From the NCBI GenBank assembly GCA_949130485.1, contig OX422205.1, forward strand, positions 2,028,415 to 2,092,414: a stretch of 64,000 nucleotides of DNA. The letters are read 5' to 3'. Of this stretch, positions 37,901 through 52,900 are shown one piece after another. Each line of letters starts with the position of its first letter. Within the stretch, counting starts at the first letter, position 1. The position numbers were made by a program, and so were the translations under genes. The notes below the pieces were generated by a model. It did no database searches and had not been told where the DNA came from. It saw only the letters and a program-made list of their open reading frames with translations. The stretch comes from Agelas oroides (lineage: Eukaryota > Porifera > Demospongiae > Agelasida > Agelasidae).

Positions 37901-40900
37901 GGGAGGAGCTCATTCACGAGTGGAAGCAAGAATTACTAGCCCCACCTCTCCCCCTTATGTCGCTAAACAACTCACGGCTCTGTTCCACACACAACCACTC
38001 TTCAGCTTTCTTGTCTACTCCAGCGTAGTACCAACGATATATTGCGCATTCTAGTTAAAGCCCAGCCCGACACTCGAAGCACTGGGCCACGGTCACCTAC
38101 TAGGCTTGCCATACGATCGCAAGACCTGAGCCTACCCAATGAGTACAGTCTTGGCCACTGTGGCCTTTCTGCTGCTTCTAGACACAAGCTTGCTTTCACA
38201 AGCAGGCATCATGCACTACTCACAGCTACTGACACTACAGCACTCCAAGTGGAAAGAAAATGGTGACTGGAGTGCAGGTGGTAACTGCATCCCAAGTGCA
38301 ATGTATCGGGTGTAGGTGGCAGGCCATTTCATCCTGCCCATAACAGACCGTTGAGTAGATCCACTAGAGGCACACACTTCCAGGTGCATGGTGAGCAAGC
38401 AGCAAGGGCACAAACTTTGACTAAGAGAAACCCACTAACTGCACATAGTGTGGAAGCCTGGCTAGATTAGGGCAAAAGTGGAACTGGGAACAGGGGATTG
38501 GAGTTAGTGCACAATCCAGTCATTGTGGCATTCTGCCGTATGTTGGAAAGGGGATGGATGTCAGTGCCGATACACTCGGACAAGTAAACAGCAACACAAA
38601 TGACAGCAGGTCTAGATTTATTTGTTTATTTCCTGTGAACAGCTGTATCCCTTCAAGTTCTACACAATTTGCCAACAGGTCTTGATTCCTTCTAAAGGGA
38701 AAGACTATTACATTAGCCCACTCCTCTGTTATCACCATAACAAGTGGTGGAGTCAGTGAGGCAATGCTGCCTAATTTGTTGAAGTAGCCGAGAGCCTGCA
38801 GAAATAAAGTTCGTGGATGACACATTAGGAGCACAAATATCATGCCAAACATGTGCATACCTGACCAGGATGTAAAGTGCTCTAAAGCTAAAGAGCTTAC
38901 AACCCACTAAAATCTCAAGACTTATGCACAAATTACAAGTTACCTTGTGTACATGTAACTTGTAGCCTATGTATTTCATGTAGTTAGCTTTCAGCGGGTA
39001 TAATGAATGAAGTCTCAAATATACCGCTACCTTCCTGGTAAGTGTGGCAGGGACGCCGAGAGAGTAAAGGGGCCCTGGGGAAAAGCTTTCATGTGTGAAG
39101 TGCCTTTGGCCTTGGTGGAAGCTTTTCTTGGTTACTCTGGAGTGCACAGTCTTTTGGACCTTCTAGGCCTTTTGCTTTTTAAGTTTCTTCCAAAGCTCTC
39201 TGTTTTCCATTTTGAGCAAACTTATCAGTTCATCAGCTGTCACAATTTCGCACAGCAAACTTTCTTTCGAAACAGGCAAGTTGCTAAGCAGGCAAATTGT
39301 CTGCCATAAATACAAGCAGGCACTGAGTCAGCAGCTAGTACTAAGGCAGTTGCGTATTTAAATGGCTCATGCCTCATGAGGGGGCAGGGTTTGGGCATGA
39401 GACTAGAGTATGTTTTGGGGACGTTAGAATGTAGCAAAAGAGGAGGGGAGCTCAAAAGTGCTGTGGAGACATGGGATGTGCTGTAGTGCAGCAAGCCTGT
39501 AGCAAAGTGCATACTTCACTTAAGTATCAAAGTGACTTGTAGCTCAGTGTGGCTGTGCTGTATCGGTAGTCTGCTACCTGAAAGTTGTAGCTAGCTTGTT
39601 AACAGTATACCTACCTTAGGCATTATACAAGGCTCCAGAGCTGCAACTCAGGATGAAGTTTAGTGTGGTCACTGAAGTGTCAACATTTTTGATCATAACT
39701 CAGGTTAGCAGTGGTTTAAAAAAATCGCATATTCTCATCTTTAGCAAATGTAAGTACCTCCATGTTAAGATAGCTAGTTTGGACACTGTAAAATCCTGTG
39801 TCACCATAGGTCCAATTCACTGATGACAAATATATGGACCCGTGCAATCGCCGTTGGTTAGCTCTCGACCTTAGCGCTTGCACAGTAGATACTTCAAGGA
39901 TAACAGTTTCAAGCTGTGGTATCAAACTTCAGTAAGTCATCTCAGGCTGGGAAAGAAATGCTAAAACTTTAGGCATGCACGTGGCTTTTCATTCATTACT
40001 ATATTTTGTTTCCTTTCCACTCAGGGTACATGTAATAAGTCGATCTAAGCTTATCTTCAAAGTTCCGACCACCACATGAGGGGTTCCGCCAGGCCACATC
40101 TTAACTAACTTAATTATAAACTGATTATTGGATGGCAATGCCGACAGGAAACGGGGAAAATCCCCAATTTTACGGAGAGTGAACGGTTGAAGACTTCCAA
40201 AACTGACTGTGTGCTAAAAGATTAACAAGACAAAGAAGTCTATCAGCTTGGATTCCAGGTTTGTCGACCTTGAAAGTACAGGGTTCTCTGCCACCTTAAA
40301 CACGCTCATTTAAAATTTACGGTATATGGCTGCAAGCAAGCAAGCATACACACGCATGTGTGCAATGCAGTCATGCTAGTGTGGGGCTCACTCAGGCTCG
40401 TCCCAATTATTTAGTAAGTCTTCATACTGCCTGGTTGTGTAGGAAGTCTTCCTTTACCCTGTCTCGTACTGCCTGGCTGTGTATTTTTGGGTAAAACTTC
40501 CAGGTGAACGCCCAGAGTCTCTCACAAGCTCTGCACCCGTTGTACCCGGCAGTGAACAGTCCAGGAACAAGCTTCAGGAGTGGCCACTCTGCTAGTTGAC
40601 ACTGGCACCAGACTCAGGGGCTATGTTAATTATGCAAAATGTAATAAAGCACCTTTACATATATTTACCTGTCCTCTAGTTGGAATTCTCACGACAGTGT
40701 CGTTACTCGCTGACATTAGTCGCTGTACCAGATGCTCAGCTACCTGTTTTTCTACAGGTCGAGTTGGTGCTGTCATTGGCCTCTGGAGAATGTGGTGTGC
40801 AGTAACTCGAGAAGGTGAAAAGATGTCGTAGTATCGTTGACATTGACTTTTCTTGTGTAGCATATACTGTGCAGCTGTTGTTGTTTTGTGGCACTTAGTG

Positions 40901-43900
40901 CATGCAAGTTTGAGAGTGCCTAATAGGTCCTGGACCACTGTAGACGGTGGAAACATGGTGAGGTTGTCAAGCTGGTGGTAGGAGCAGTACGGGAATGACA
41001 CGGTTCCAGACCTCTCGATCCACTTGCTGCAGCAATTGGCACACAAGTTGCTGCATGCCAACTCAATGGGTTCTTCCAAGCAGAGTGGACAAAGAAAAAT
41101 GGCAGCCTGATCACTTGTGTACATGACTTCCTTTGCAGAGTCGACAAAGCTAGGAAGGCTCTTTGCAAGCTGTTTGATGTGTCCAATTGCTGCCGCAGGG
41201 CTGTATACTGATGGACGTCCACGACTTTTTCGTGCTTGCTTGTTTTGACCCCCCCATCTAGCAAATGCATCCAGGTGTTTGCAGACCTGAAAATAAGATT
41301 TTGTAGCTTTATATTTCTGCATTTGACTCCGTCAAATACGTACGTTGCAAAAGCCCAGTCATGCTGTCCTCCCCGTCCTCCATCGCCAAGAAACGTCGTC
41401 CCGATGTCCTCATGTAATTCACATATCAGTGACACCTGAGTTCCTGAGCGTGAGTGCAAATTGACATTCTGAGCGTGACCGCAAATTGACATTCTGAGCA
41501 TGACCGCAAATTGACATTCCTAAGGTTGACTGACACATACGTACATACACACATCCCAAGAATAGATCCCTCATTCAGAGCCTCGCACTAATGTGCTCAG
41601 CAATTAACATTCTTAACACTATTTCCTTAGGCTAACAGCTCCGTAAGGTTGCCACCTGAGCTAGTTCACCTATACGTGATGATAATTGTACACATACAAT
41701 GGTCGGATGATGTGAATGGACTCACCACAGTCACCAAAGATATCCAGGACACAGCATGAATGCAGCTTTGACTTCTTTAGCTAACCTCCAACCACTTCAG
41801 GGCTCTGAACTGCATTGAGTTTCCTCCAGGATTGGTGCACAGCAAACTGGATTCACCTTCATCATGATGTGTCCAGAAGGTGGCATCGTCAGCTGAAGTG
41901 TAAGTCGTGCTCTGGAATGGTAGCTATTGCACAGGAGAAGTGTGTCCATCCCTTCTGCCAGACGTTACGGAGGCATACACCTGATTTACAACAGTTATAA
42001 CCCTAAGTGCCATCATGTGTACAATGGTGGAGTGACTGATGACGGCACCGTAAGTGAACAAACTGGCACCAAACCACCAGTTCCTTAATCACTTACATCA
42101 GCCCACCCTTTTCTTTCCATTCAGAGAAAGATATTGCAACATTTATAGAGCCTATCTACAGGGTTTATAATCCCATTGTACTGATTCTCCAGTCAATTTA
42201 TATGAGTGTGGATGGATTCGGCACCTTGTTCGCCCACGAGCCCTGTCCCGATGTGCCATCGATGCATCCATGGGATGACATGATCCTCGAGGATGTGCAG
42301 GACTGTTACTTCAGGAAATGATTCTCTGTAAAAGGCACGATAGTACAATAACAAACTGTGCGAGTCTGCTATCACTACCCCATGATTTTAACTGCACTAA
42401 GAGTTGCTGCAGTTGGGGTGCAGTAAACTTGACGTCTACTTCCAGCACAATTATTGGCAACTGCTCGACAAATTTTAATGTTCCTGTAAGAATTGATTAT
42501 GCCAGAGTTCCTTGCGGAATAGTGAGGTATGTGGTAACTGAGCACAACGTAGAGTCAACACCTGGCCTTAACAGCCTCAGGCCGGAGCCCAAAAATTATA
42601 GAAAGCGAAAAAGGGACGAAACAGCTTGGAGATTTTTATGCTACAGTATTTTAACTTTGTGTTTTCTTATGTCCCTTTCCGTACGTATCTTTGAGGAAAC
42701 TCCATGCAAGATACTGACAACCTCTGGTGACCTAGTCCAGTTGAACAGCTAAGGCATTTGTGTAACTTCCTACCCAAATTTGCAACTTCATGCAGTGTTT
42801 TCACATTTTGCTATCATAATGTCTGAATATATGTGCTGTCACACTGTGCAAATGCACTTCTTCTTTTTACTACCTTGAACATACCTACAACACGTGTACA
42901 TACAATTTTATACCCTCCTTTGACGGTGTATACCACACTACAAAAAATATGTTCTGTATAGGTAGCCTCGTTCCCAGGCTCTCCAGAACGCGAATTGTAC
43001 ACGCGTGGAGAGCCTGGTATCTTTTCTACGTAGGCATGACGTAATCGAAATAGGACTAAAACAGAAAGGCAACGTTTTGCACGTTATTCAACCAACTATG
43101 CGTTCAATGCTCGGTGTGTATGATATTCGCTCCCCGATAACTAGATACATGTAGTAAGTTGGCCGCTACCTTCGCTCTCTTTTTCCTGTTCTGAGTCTCG
43201 GGTACACCCACGCGCAATTAAGGTCGTTCTACCTCCGTTCTATCTTTGAGGGTTCTCACGTGAGAATAAATACCAGGCTCTCTCCACATGCTCAAGTTCA
43301 ATTTCGCGTTCCGGAGCGGAGGAGCCTGGGAACGAGGCTACTGTATAGGTATACTACCAACTTACGAGTTCATGCCTTTCTCTTGTAAGAGCAACTCTCT
43401 ACTTTTGCTGAAGCGCTTCTGGTTAGCGCTGACGATGTCAGTTTCTTGAAGAAACATCGCTCAATGTTCGACATCATATCTTCGACGTCCTTCGTCAGAT
43501 TTTGCTCCTTTTTTCGCTGAAATGTACAGCTGGCTCTTCTCTACAATTGTAGTCTGTCCACGTGGCTGCAGCGGTCACACTTTGATCACGCGAAGCCTGA
43601 GAAAAACTCAGGAAATAAACCGCAAGCGTGGTTGCTACGCATTGCTAACCGCAGGAAAATTTTTCGGGGGTGTGTCTTAATGTCCACACGTGATTGTACG
43701 GAAAACTCAACACCTAAAGAAGAAAATAACCGTTATCTCTTGTGCTATGTTGAGTGTGTACTGTGCACTTTGTTACCTTCTCGCCACTCATTTCTGATGG
43801 TGCAGGTTACAAATGGTGCGGCTATCTCTCCGCATGCTTCCTGGATCAGTTGGCTGTAGGTGTCAACTTCTCCCAGCTTGAGTTGGCCTCGAATCTGGAG

Positions 43901-46900
43901 GGTGTGGTCCTGCTCGTTTAACTGGTTCACACAGTTAACAACATGTGACAGCTCTGCCTTAGAAAGGGCCTGCAAGTACCAAACATACATAAAACCTAAC
44001 CTTATAACAACTATATGAACATACAATGCACATACGTATACCGTAGCATTGATGAGCACGAAGGCTCTAGGTGTTCAAATGAAGCAACCGACACCTCCTT
44101 CACAGTGACATGTTGGTCATATACCATGACCCTTCCTGTGGTATCTTCTCGGCTAGTTACCAGTTTAGTTTTCTCACAGAATTCCTATTTAAAGATACAC
44201 AAGGTAGGAAAAGCTATGTAGCCTCTTTATACCCCGGTAATGGCTTATGCCCTTTGGAGATTGTATTACACAATAACAAGATACTGTTGTATGCAAAGTC
44301 ATTGTGTACTACCTTGAATGCATGTATATCAACCTTAGCCCAATATTTACAGACAACCCTATTTACAGTTTCAACTTAAACTCACCTGGAGACCTTTGAA
44401 AGGCTTGAAGTGGTACAGTTTCAGACTGAACTGTCCATCAAGTGCTTTTCTGATGTTTGCTTGCAACATCTTGTGCTGTTTTTGCCCCTTCAGTTTGCCC
44501 TCTTCATACATGCTGAAGACACGTTGCATCTTGTGGTATGTATGGCAGGCAACAGAGCCATCTGGATGGCTTGCAAGACATAAGATTCACTCTGTAGTGA
44601 TGGCAGAAATGTTACAACATGCTATTAGCTGAAACTGGATCACTGAACAAACACTTTTGAACACTTACCACTTGTAGGGTGATGCAGAGGCACATGCAGG
44701 CTTTCTTCCAATCCCTGTACTTTGAGTGTTTTTGTGTGGCACAGGGGATCATAATCTCCATCATTGCATTTCCCCTCTTCTGAAAAATGCTGAAATAAAA
44801 GCATTTGTTGTTGGGGCGAGCCTGAGCGAGCCCCACACTAGCGGGACTGCATTGCGCACTTGCTTGCTTGCTTGCTTGCTTGCTTGCGGCCATATACCGT
44901 AAATTTTTAAATGAGTGCATTTAAATTTCAATATTACGAAGATCGAGCTCATGCACGTGCACTCCGGTAGGTGAAGGGCTATTGCCAGAGTGCAGCGTCG
45001 GTGACCCGGAGCTTAGACGACTGAAGTTGAAGTACGCATGGCAACTTACTCCTTGTTTGTATGTGCTGCGTGCTACAGATCATGAACGGCAGGCTGCCCA
45101 CAGGCAGTACAAATTTCGATCATGGTCGTTGAGGTCGCTTCCGAGGTAAGGGCCATGCGCAAATGGCACTTATAAACGCCAGAAATTTAGCTCATGATTT
45201 TAGTGTAAAGCTTAGTCCATGCATATGTATCTACACTGACTGTAGCTGTCCTACCCCATACACGAGACAAACTCCACTGACATGCATTCCCCTGGATTCT
45301 GGAGCCTCTCTAAGAACACCAGGAGACAGACAACATGTAGACAAACAAGCTTTCCCCTGGCACCCAGTACCAGGGGACAGACTACACAGAGGACAGACAA
45401 GCCTTCCCCTGGGCAGGGGACAGACTACACAAGGACATGCATAGAAGCCTTCTCCTGGCACCCATTTCAGTTCAGTGCCAGGAGACAGCCTGTATCAGCT
45501 TGCTCAGGCTCGCCCCCACAATGTTCTACATTTTCTAGTATATGCAGCAGCAATTTCAGGAGAAGTGGTTGTCCTCTGGATGTGGTTGTAGTGGTTGTGC
45601 TGCTGGATAATCGTCTGAATGGCCTCTGTCGACAGGCCTTAACCCTTAACCATATACAATACACTGCCTTGCTGTGATCTCCCGACAGCCCTCTACTTCA
45701 TTTATCCTGCAGATTACAGTGAAACACTGCACACCTCCTACCACTTGGTACGTGTATGTGTGACTTGCTCTCTGCTTGGAGACATCCTTAGTGGCTGAGC
45801 AAACCACCAAGAGAGGAGCTGTCAACTCCTCATGGTCTTCTGCTTTTTCTTTCAGCGTCTTCATGAGTAGCTCGACGTACCACTCCTTAACCTCACGTAC
45901 ACGCAAGTGGTCTGGGGGGTCTCGCAAATTGTCCATGCTGACATCAAATATCCCTATAGGTATAAACAATTTGAATGTTGTAAAGATATCAATCCACTTA
46001 ACTGTTGGTAGTTTGAAACTACGTACTAGGGATATGCATGTGCAGATTGTTTACCCTATGCATAGTTCAGTACAGTAGGCATGAAGGTGGGAAACAAAGA
46101 GGAGATGGCAAAGCGTTCGCTTTCAGTGTGCCAACACACCAGTGAGGTGGTGTATCCTCACTAGTGTCCATGGTGGGCTCACCTTGACAGCTTTGGTTTC
46201 ATTCACATTCATCACCAGCATTTGTCTTGCTGGGATTTTGGGTTTGTGTAATTAATTGCCCCCACAGGCAATTCTACAGCTTCCGGGAGACGTTGATGTA
46301 GCTGTCTCTGCGCCGTCTCCACAGCGAGTTGCCGCTGAGCAAGCTCCAGCGCTTCCTCCACTGTCTTCGGCTTCTCACGCATTAGCACAAGCTGGATGTA
46401 GGCTGATGCAACTCCTTGAACAAACTGGTTTCGGGCCATTTCCAGTCGCTGCTTGGGCTCCCAATCGGGATAAGCCTTATCGGCCAACGTGCACAGCTCC
46501 CCTACAAACTCTTGACAGAGGTTCGCCAGGTTTTTGGCAACGATTCTGCAGTTGGTGCCGCCACTCGAGGTTGTCTCCTTTCGGCGCATAGTGATTTTGC
46601 AACTGTTCTTTCAAATAGTCGTAATTGTCACTGTTTACCAAGCCCAGCTGCGTAATAATGCGAAAGGGTCCATTGTCAAGCAAGGACACCAACTCTCGGG
46701 CTCGCTTCTCAGCAGGTCTTTTGGCTTAACTAAAAATTTCGAAACGCTGAATCCACAGTGAAAAGTCAGCTGTTGCTGAGAATTTGGTGGGGGCCGGGCG
46801 CTAACCCTCACAACTCGGGGATCGCTGAGAGACATTGGGCTGCGAGAGATCCCACTTCTGACACCAGTGTGGCGCATAATCACTCATTCAATGATGATGA

Positions 46901-49900
46901 TACAGGCAGCTTATATAGTGATTCATCAGGTGATACAAATATGGCAGGTGATACAGTAATTATGGTTTAATTGCTTCAATTAGTACGACAATGACAAAGG
47001 TCAAGGTCATGAGACAATGGTCAGACAGTAAAGGTCATGAACAATAATGGCTAGACAGTCAGGATCAGTCAGGGTCGTGACAGCTGCTATGCTGCTGTGT
47101 GGAGGCACTCAACTGCTGGCTCCAAGGGCATTCCTTACCGCCACTCCACTCCACAGCCTTCCACATAAAAGACAATCCATATCTGCCACATTCAGCGCAG
47201 CAATAAAATTTCACAACAGAACTTAAAACTCCCAACATACCAACCATACAGACCCATCACTGCTCACAGTTTCTGCATACAAGACAGACTATACCTGCCA
47301 TGCTCAGTAGCAACTACATTGCGGCCACCCACAACATAGCACACTCTCCATGCACATCAACATGCACTACACGCCCAGCAATACCCTCCCCACTGCCTTC
47401 CACAACCCTCCTATGCACATAGCTAACAAACACAAAACATAGTTGGCAAAATGGCACAAGATGTAGGGATGGTGTGAATGTGTTGTGGTGTCGTTCCCAT
47501 CTTGTTTGGCTGGTTTTTGAGGGTTCCATCCCTACATGCGCTTGTTTTCATTCGGAAAACTTTTTTGTGACTCTAGTATTAAAAGAGGTCAGTCCACCGT
47601 AGAAGCCAAGAGAGCAAGAAGAGAACAAGAAAGAGTTCAAAAGTAGAAAGGACGTATTGGAGAGTCTTCACAAGCCAGGTATTATTTCCCGTTACCATTG
47701 TTTTGTGCTGTTCTTTGGGCTGCCACTAAACCAGCAATGCACAATTTCTGACACCTGCTCCGCGTGCCCCACCCATCTGCGCAATGCACATACACACTGG
47801 CGCATGGCGGGTGGTAGGCAATGGTAAGCCTGTGTTTGATTCCCATGAGCCATTGTAACTCCTTGTTGACCTCATTGTTGAATTCTGTTCCCTAATCTGA
47901 GTTCAGCACCCACGGATTTTCCATTTGCATGAATATCTATGCTATGAAAAACCATGTGATTGAGATGCAGTGTTGTTGTACAACTTTACTGCCAGACTTT
48001 CAACAATTCTCATAGTATTAGCAGTGGAAAGCAGAAAAATAACACTCTTATTATATTCTTGATCAGTGTATGTATCACAATTCCCTCTTTCCTTGCATAC
48101 TATACATATGTAAATGGTCAAAACTGTACAGTGGGAAGCCCGGAAATGATGGCCTACAGGTTCATACGCTTCCTAGTTATTGATATTTGCAAACCTTAGG
48201 CAAATTGTATGCACATGACCTTCTGGTGACTCCAGGACATTTTAAAACATGCTAACCAAATTTCTGGGAGGAGGAGGAGCACCAGCAGGGAAAAAGAAGT
48301 GACCTCTTCTTGTGTCAAAGATGAGCTGCTCGATTTCATCATCTGTTCTGTCTATGTAGACCTGTCCCCTTGCTATTGTATCTTCAAGGTCCCCGACCTT
48401 CTGCTTCAGGATGACTTTCTTGTTCTCCAGGGTGGCCACCTCCCCCTTCAGAGCCTCCTCTGTTCTTGGGCCCTCTATATATCTCTTTTTTGGAGATTAG
48501 CGGTCACCTGAACCTCTGCAGGAAGAGAAAGGGGAAAAAGTTGAAGTCAGTAGCAAACAAAATTGCTCTTTTTTTATGCCATGGCAACTATCTACATGCA
48601 GGTCATTCCCCTAATGTTTCACTTGCCTCCTATAGTAGCTCTGGAATGTTACATTCAGGGGGAACCACTTTGACCCATTTTATGTGATCGTCCAATAGTG
48701 TGAAGATGTATACAGCATTTCCTGCTTTCCCTGACTGGTAAAGACCAATCAGTGCCATGGAGATTGGACTTTGACCGGATGCAGCTCTTGCTGAATCTTG
48801 TTGAATGTACAAACATTGCCCCATACAGTGAACAACATCATTCATGTGTATTTTTTTATCCTTTAAATTAAGTATGATATGTACAGCAAACATGACACAT
48901 TCTTGCTGGTCCCTTTGCATATGTATGCCTAGCCTCGTTCCCACACCTTCCCCTGGGAATGAGTTTCAATCAGTTTCCGTTTGCTGCCACAAGTTATATC
49001 TGATGTTGACAGTGAGTAATTACATGTGGGTTTTCTCAACAAAAGTGGGCAGTAGTTTCTTCTATAAGTTGTACCAGGGACAGTTCACAACAAGGTTCTG
49101 GGATTGCAAAATTAAATATTTTTGAGGCTTTGATCGACACGTGACTGTTTAGATACCGAAATTGTAAGCGTAAATTTGTTGTATTACGCTACTACGCACT
49201 GTGCTATGTTCCGCGCAAAGCGTAATGATTGCGTTCATCTAGCGTACTTTTCATTCCGTACTGTAGTGTACTATGATCGTAGTACAACTACAGGGAACGT
49301 TTTATTGACACCTACTGTATGTGTTTCCAATCCACGTACACATTGTACACTAAGAATATACCTGAATGAGCAGCACACTGCTAATTTCATAGCTTGTCAT
49401 TGTGAAAATATATGCACTGAAATATTATTATAATTTGTATCATATGCTAGTTTCTGTTTATTGTATATTCTTTGTTTTCATGAAGGTGTGCGGTACTTCA
49501 TGCGTGGGTTGGATAGTGATGGCCATGTTGCCAACTACATTGAGACAGAGCAGATTGTCATGTACCATAAACACAAAGCATCATTTGTCCAGGTATATCA
49601 GCACTAAGTGTTTACATGCATGGTGGCAGGTTGATAACTATATACTTTGTGTGTTGACAATCTGTCATGTGATCTGTGGTAACTGGTAACAACCTGTCTT
49701 CATTTCTCCCAAACTGGCACCAATTTTACATACTTGCATGGTGATAACACATGAATGATTGTATTTGTGTCAATAGTACATATCACTCAAGAAATATTTC
49801 CAGATCTCTTCATGCTGGTGCAGTTGAGCATACAAGCTAATTTGCTCCCCCATTTTATTTGTTATAGTCCATCAAGCTACATTATAGTACAGGAAGTGGA

Positions 49901-52900
49901 TGGTCTCTGCATCCTCTCTTTCCTCCAGACACGAGGTTCTGTTCCCCTCTACTGGTCCCAGAGGCCTACCCTAAAGTACAAGCCCACCCCTCTCATTGAC
50001 TCCACCATGGACCATGTACATAAGTGATTTAGCAGGTTCTGTTTGTATATCCATAAACAATATTGTTGTTACAAATGTAAGTCTACCCTGGGGGGTGGAC
50101 TCTACATATGTAGAGTCCACAGATGGTGGCTCTAAGTAGACATGCGCACATTATGCCGGCATAATTTAAAGCACAATAGGCAGCTATTAGCATAAGCACA
50201 ATTTCGAGCATAATAGGTAAGCGCAACGCGCGCTTACGTAATTTTGTAACCTTTGAACCGAATGCCACGTGTAAAGTAACTGTAGTATACGTATATACCG
50301 CTCACGCTAGGTACTACTAGCACGAGGATCGCAACGTCTGACTCTTGCAAAAGCTCATATCAGAGCTCGTAAGTATGCCCAAGGAGACGGAGTCCACATA
50401 TCATTGTTGGACCGACTCAAGGCCCCTACGCGATCAGAACTGTCACGTAAAAGCTGTGTACACATTGGGCATAATGGGGAATATAACTGAGCATAATTGG
50501 TAAAATTATCAGGAATAAAGGAATAGCATAATAGGGTAGCAATGAAGCATAATGTGCGGGAGCCTAGCTCTAAGTGATTTAGAGCCCTCACACTGACCAA
50601 TCAAATTCAAGCATTTCATGATAGCATACTCTAATTGTATTTAGATTACAGTTTACACTAGCAGCCAGCTAGACTACGTGTGGGATTGCCATGTCAAAAT
50701 CGAAGATTATTTCATTTTGATTGCATCCGCTGCGTTTCAGGTGCCGTATCACTAAACTCATAGTAAAGGTGGGGCTCACATGTACTTTGTAGATGCATGA
50801 ATATCTAATAAGTCTACCAAGTGTGTATGAACCCCACCCTTATTGAAAGTTCAGTGATACAGCATTTCAGACATGGCTAGGCAACTGCCACATATGAGCT
50901 AAGCTTCACAAGAGCTGTGATCACAGCCATGAAGGTAGTAGGCATCTCACTGCTGCCTGTGACACTAGGTTCGTGCACAGTAGAAGCTGGAGAGGGTGCC
51001 AGGGAAACCAGCTAGCAAGCCAATGAAGTCCAGTTAGCTAGAAACAGCATTATGTTAACATGGTGATGTTTCAGTGTGTCATATATTGAATTGTTGGGGT
51101 GAGCTTGAGCGAGCCTCACACTAGCGAGACTACAGTGCGCATGTTTGTGTGTATGCTTGTTTGCTTGCAGCCATACACCATAAATTTTAAATGCGCATTT
51201 TAAATATTTCCCAAAAATTGAACGTCCTCGTGCACTAGCTTATATACGTAGTAGGTAGCCTCAGTAGGTGATGGACAATCCAGGGGTACTGCCAGAGTAA
51301 AGTGTCGGCTACCCAGAGCGAGGACAGCTCAAGTTGAAGCTCGCACGGCAACTCACTTCTTGTTTGTCATGACAGCTACGGACTGACCATCAATGGCAGG
51401 CTGCTTGTAGACCGTACAAATTATACATGCTGGGTTGAGATCACTTCAGGTAAGGGCCATGCATAGCCGGCACTCATAAACACCAGAGATTCAGCTCATG
51501 TTTTCACCGTGAAGCTTAGTCTATTCGTGTGTAGCCATAGTAGCTGCCTTGGCTGGAGAAATGTCACTGCATGCAATTTGTGATACCTTCCTTTGGTAAG
51601 GACTATTATGCATTATCAAGTTCAGCTTATAACCGCAAACAGTAGACAGTGACAATCCTGCTGTGTGCCATGACAAAATAGAACATCAGCCATGTGCTGC
51701 TTGTTCGTGCTCGCCCCACGATGATGTCATTGAATCATCTGACTAGTATAATAGTGCTCTATAACCTCCGTACTGTTGTGCAGTGTGACCATTTGGAAAT
51801 TTATGAAAGTTGTTTCATCTATTCTGAAACACTATGATATCATCTTTATTCTTTATTCTTTAGGGGCTTGGTGTTCAAAGACACTTTGATGAGCAAATAG
51901 TTCATTATGGGCAACAAGTCGTCATAAATTTGGTAGGTGGGTCCGTGAATCAGCTGGTGACCAAGATACATATCGGTCAAATGGGGATCAATATACATAC
52001 ATATCAGTAAAATAAAGCTGTTTTTTTTATTGGCAGAGCATCATAATTGGGGCGAGCCTGAGAGAGCCCCACACTAGCGTGGTCTACGGGAACATGTGAT
52101 TCAACCGACCGACAGACAGTGTCCGTCCCAGTCACGTGATATGATATGTTGCACGTGCCCACGCTGCTGAGCCATGCCACGCTCATGTGCGTTGTGCGTG
52201 GTCGTGAACAGTGCAGTGCGTAGTAGTGGTGATGGGAAGGCGAAAAGCAGAGGAGACACCCACGCAATGAACTGCGAGGCTGGAATGAGAGAGAGACCAG
52301 CGAAGACAAAGGAGAACACGGGAGACACAGGCGGAACGGGAGGCTAGACTCCAGCGTACCAGGGAGCAACGCAGGCGTCGCCAGGGGAAAGCCGAAGTGA
52401 CACGGGAGCAACGAGAGACGAGACTCCAGACACGTAAGGAACAAGACAGTCGCTGGAGAGCAGAGGAGACAGTACAACAACAGCGAGAGGCAATACTCCG
52501 GACACACAGGGAACAAGACAGTTGCAAGAGATCAGAGGAGACACAACAACAGTGAGAGGCAAGACTCCAGACACGTAGGGAACAAGGTAGTTGCAAGAGA
52601 TCAGAGGAGACAGTACAACAACAGTGAGAGGCAAGACTCCAGACACGTAGGGAACAAGGCAGTCGCAAGAGATCAGAGGAGACAGTACAACAACAGTGAG
52701 AGGCAAGACTCCAGACACGTAGGGAACAAGGTAGTTGCAAGAGATCAGAGGAGACACAACAACAGTGAGAGGCAAGACTCCAGACACGTAGGGAACAAGG
52801 CAGTCGCAAGAGATCAGAGGAGACACAACAACAGTGAGAGGCAAGACTCCAGACACGTAGGGAACAAGGTAGTTGCAAGAGATCAGAGGAGACACAACAA

